Below are positions 5,981 through 7,072 of a stretch of DNA of 7,072 nt, piece after piece. Under the pieces are notes generated by a model. It was given only the letters and a program-made list of their open reading frames with translations, did no database searches and was not told the origin of the DNA. The translations under genes were made by a program, and so were the position numbers. Numbering within the stretch: the stretch's first letter is position 1; each line of letters starts with the position of its first letter. Origin of the DNA: Bacteroidia bacterium (lineage in GTDB: Bacteria; Bacteroidota; Bacteroidia; AKYH767-A; OLB10). The DNA lies in the NCBI GenBank assembly GCA_025450095.1, contig JANWID010000292.1, positions 1 to 7,072 on the forward strand. The letters run 5' to 3'.

Positions 5981-6991
5981 TCAGATTTTTATGGAATCAG
6001 AAATTTCCTTCCAGGTAACCCGCATTTCATCTTCCAGTCTGCTGATAATTTCACTGCAGGAAACAATATCATCAACCAGTTCCACTGACTTCCCTGCACA
6101 CCAAAGGTTGTTATAGTTTCCGGGTTTAACTGCATCTTCCAGCATTTTCATTCCTTTCACCTGGACCAGCATTTTGAAATATTTTTTGGTTGCAGAATTC
6201 TTTGAGAGCCTGCGTTCCATCCAATTCTGCCGGTTACCAATTTTCATTGCATAGGGTGTATTGATAATAGTACACGGTGTTCCAGATAATCTTTCGGTCA
6301 ATGTAATATCATCCATACCCGAATTCACAACAGCTTTTTTATATGCATCACTAACAGGAGATTCGTGAGATGCTATGAACCTTGTTCCAATTGAGACTCC
6401 GGAAGCGCCCAATGCCAGCATCGAAACTATTCCTGATCCGCCGGCAACACCACCGGCTGCAACAACAGGTATAGTGGGAAACAATTTTCGCAAAGCAGGT
6501 ACCAGAACGCTGAGCGGATGAGGTCCGGCATGTCCACCCGCACCCTGCCCTACAGCAATGAATCCATCGCATCCAAGACTGGCAGCTTTCCCGGCATGTT
6601 TTAAATTAGTAACATCACAAAATACTTTTGCTCCGTATGCATGTGCAGCATTAATCACCTCAGCGGGTGAACCGAGTGATGTAATGTAAAAAGGTACTTC
6701 TGCGGCAACACATATATCAAGATGTTTTCTATACAGTGGATTCGTTTTTTGTACAATAAGATTGACACCAAAGTTTCCCGGGGTTTTTAGTGCAATCCTG
6801 GATTCCTTTAAAATGGTGATGATTTCATTAAGACTACCTTCTTCACGGAAATTTAAAGAGGGAAAAACGCCCATAATTCCGGATTGCATAGCGGCTACAA
6901 TCATGGGCCTGTTCGATACCAGGAACATAGGCGCCATAATAATGGGCAGACGAATCCCAAGTTGCCTGGTCAAAGGATTATTAATTTCCAT
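5981..6991 (-). CDS. NAD(P)H/FMN-dependent oxidoreductase of the nitronate monooxygenase / 2-nitropropane dioxygenase family
   Basis: This is a 336-residue cytoplasmic TIM-barrel flavoprotein of normal family length. The N-terminus LPIIMAPMFLVSN (15-27) and GVFPSLNFRE (41-50) are the family's first barrel strand and following loop. GQGAGGHAGPHPLS (148-161) contains His154, the residue equivalent to the catalytic histidine of nitronate monooxygenases. VVAAGGVAGGSGI (176-188) and IGTRFIASHES (201-211) form the FMN phosphate-binding part. Compared with the classic QGxEAGGH signature, the first Gln and the Glu are replaced, as in the GAGGHAG-type branch, whose natural substrates are poorly defined. 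FabK-like enoyl-ACP reductases share the fold, so nitronate oxidation should not be assumed. It is first in the four-gene block, followed after 1 base by the hotdog protein. The ATG at 6991 is the first in frame and gives the expected N-terminus; no Shine-Dalgarno sequence precedes it. Confidence 0.87.
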   Translation of the reverse strand: MEINNPLTRQLGIRLPIIMAPMFLVSNRPMIVAAMQSGIMGVFPSLNFREEGSLNEIITILKESRIALKTPGNFGVNLIVQKTNPLYRKHLDICVAAEVPFYITSLGSPAEVINAAHAYGAKVFCDVTNLKHAGKAASLGCDGFIAVGQGAGGHAGPHPLSVLVPALRKLFPTIPVVAAGGVAGGSGIVSMLALGASGVSIGTRFIASHESPVSDAYKKAVVNSGMDDITLTERLSGTPCTIINTPYAMKIGNRQNWMERRLSKNSATKKYFKMLVQVKGMKMLEDAVKPGNYNNLWCAGKSVELVDDIVSCSEIISRLEDEMRVTWKEISDSIKI

Positions 6992-7031
6992 ATTCCGGAG
7001 TTAAATGTCGCGCATTTGGATGAAATTAAAA

Positions 7032-7039
7032 CAAAAATG
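7032..7039 (-). promoter_or_regulatory. Candidate -7 promoter box for the NMO-thioesterase-GT-lipoprotein operon
   Basis: The minus strand reads CATTTTTG, one mismatch from TAnnTTTG, 41-48 bases upstream of the ATG at 6991, in an AT-rich stretch. A leader of about 33 bases would result. No good -33 element is visible before the window ends. The rest of 6992-7072 shows no supportable gene. The region is too close to the edge to exclude a promoter further upstream. Confidence 0.28.
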
Positions 7040-7072
7040 ATTTATTTTGTTTTGAACCCGGCAGCATATCCC

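Noticed and set aside
6351..6572. Alternative minus-strand 73-codon frame inside the NMO-like gene
   Set aside because: It is rich in Cys, Arg and Trp, typical of a frame shadow, and overlaps the FMN-binding and active-site codons of the real gene.
7003..7017. AAATG-TCGCG-CATTT inverted repeat upstream of the NMO-like gene, as a possible operator
   Set aside because: The arms are 5 bp and AT-rich, as expected by chance in this composition, and there is no second copy in the window.
1..7072. Mobile element, CRISPR array, phage or defence-system signals
   Set aside because: No transposase, integrase, direct repeat array, tRNA-end attachment site or known defence gene was seen on either strand, and composition looks even throughout.

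Overview
The window looks like chromosomal DNA from a member of the Bacteroidota, most likely an environmental or uncultured lineage that carries a type IX secretion system. Three things point there. The subtilisin-like protease has an N-terminal signal peptide and a C-terminal domain of the Por/T9SS sorting type. The sequences before the start codons lack a convincing Shine-Dalgarno motif but have TAnnTTTG-like -7 boxes, as used by the Bacteroidota primary sigma factor. Coding is moderately AT-rich with little intergenic space. No tRNA, rRNA, CRISPR array, insertion sequence, integrase or phage gene was seen, so this reads as ordinary backbone rather than an island.

Layout from left to right. 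(1) Positions 1-191 hold the 3' end of a plus-strand NifU/Nfu-type iron-sulfur scaffold gene with its CxxC motif. (2) A strong symmetric hairpin at 207-241 can terminate both this gene and the convergent gene to its right. (3) A minus-strand gene (257-1078) encodes an exported alpha/beta-hydrolase-fold protein that keeps the nucleophile elbow but has no histidine in its C-terminal half. (4) A divergent promoter region (1079-1301) separates it from (5) a plus-strand, T9SS-exported S8 family serine protease (1302-3494). (6) Facing the protease is a compact four-gene minus-strand block that reads, in transcription order from the right edge: an NMO/2-nitropropane-dioxygenase-like flavin protein (6991-5981), a DUF4442-type hotdog thioesterase-like protein (5979-5470), a GT-C family membrane glycosyltransferase (5461-3989) and a small LEA14/WHy-like lipoprotein (3968-3519). 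Gaps within the block are 1, 8 and 20 bases, so it is probably one operon, with a candidate promoter near 7032-7039.

How the parts might work together: the protease and the hydrolase-like protein are exported, and the last two operon genes also act at the envelope. The first two operon genes resemble enzymes acting on small organic or acyl-CoA/ACP-linked substrates. A link between acyl or lipid chemistry and envelope glycosylation is possible, but it rests only on gene order. I did not find a clearly new biological system here. The two points most worth a second look are the apparently triad-deficient hydrolase and the functionally mixed NMO-thioesterase-glycosyltransferase-lipoprotein operon.
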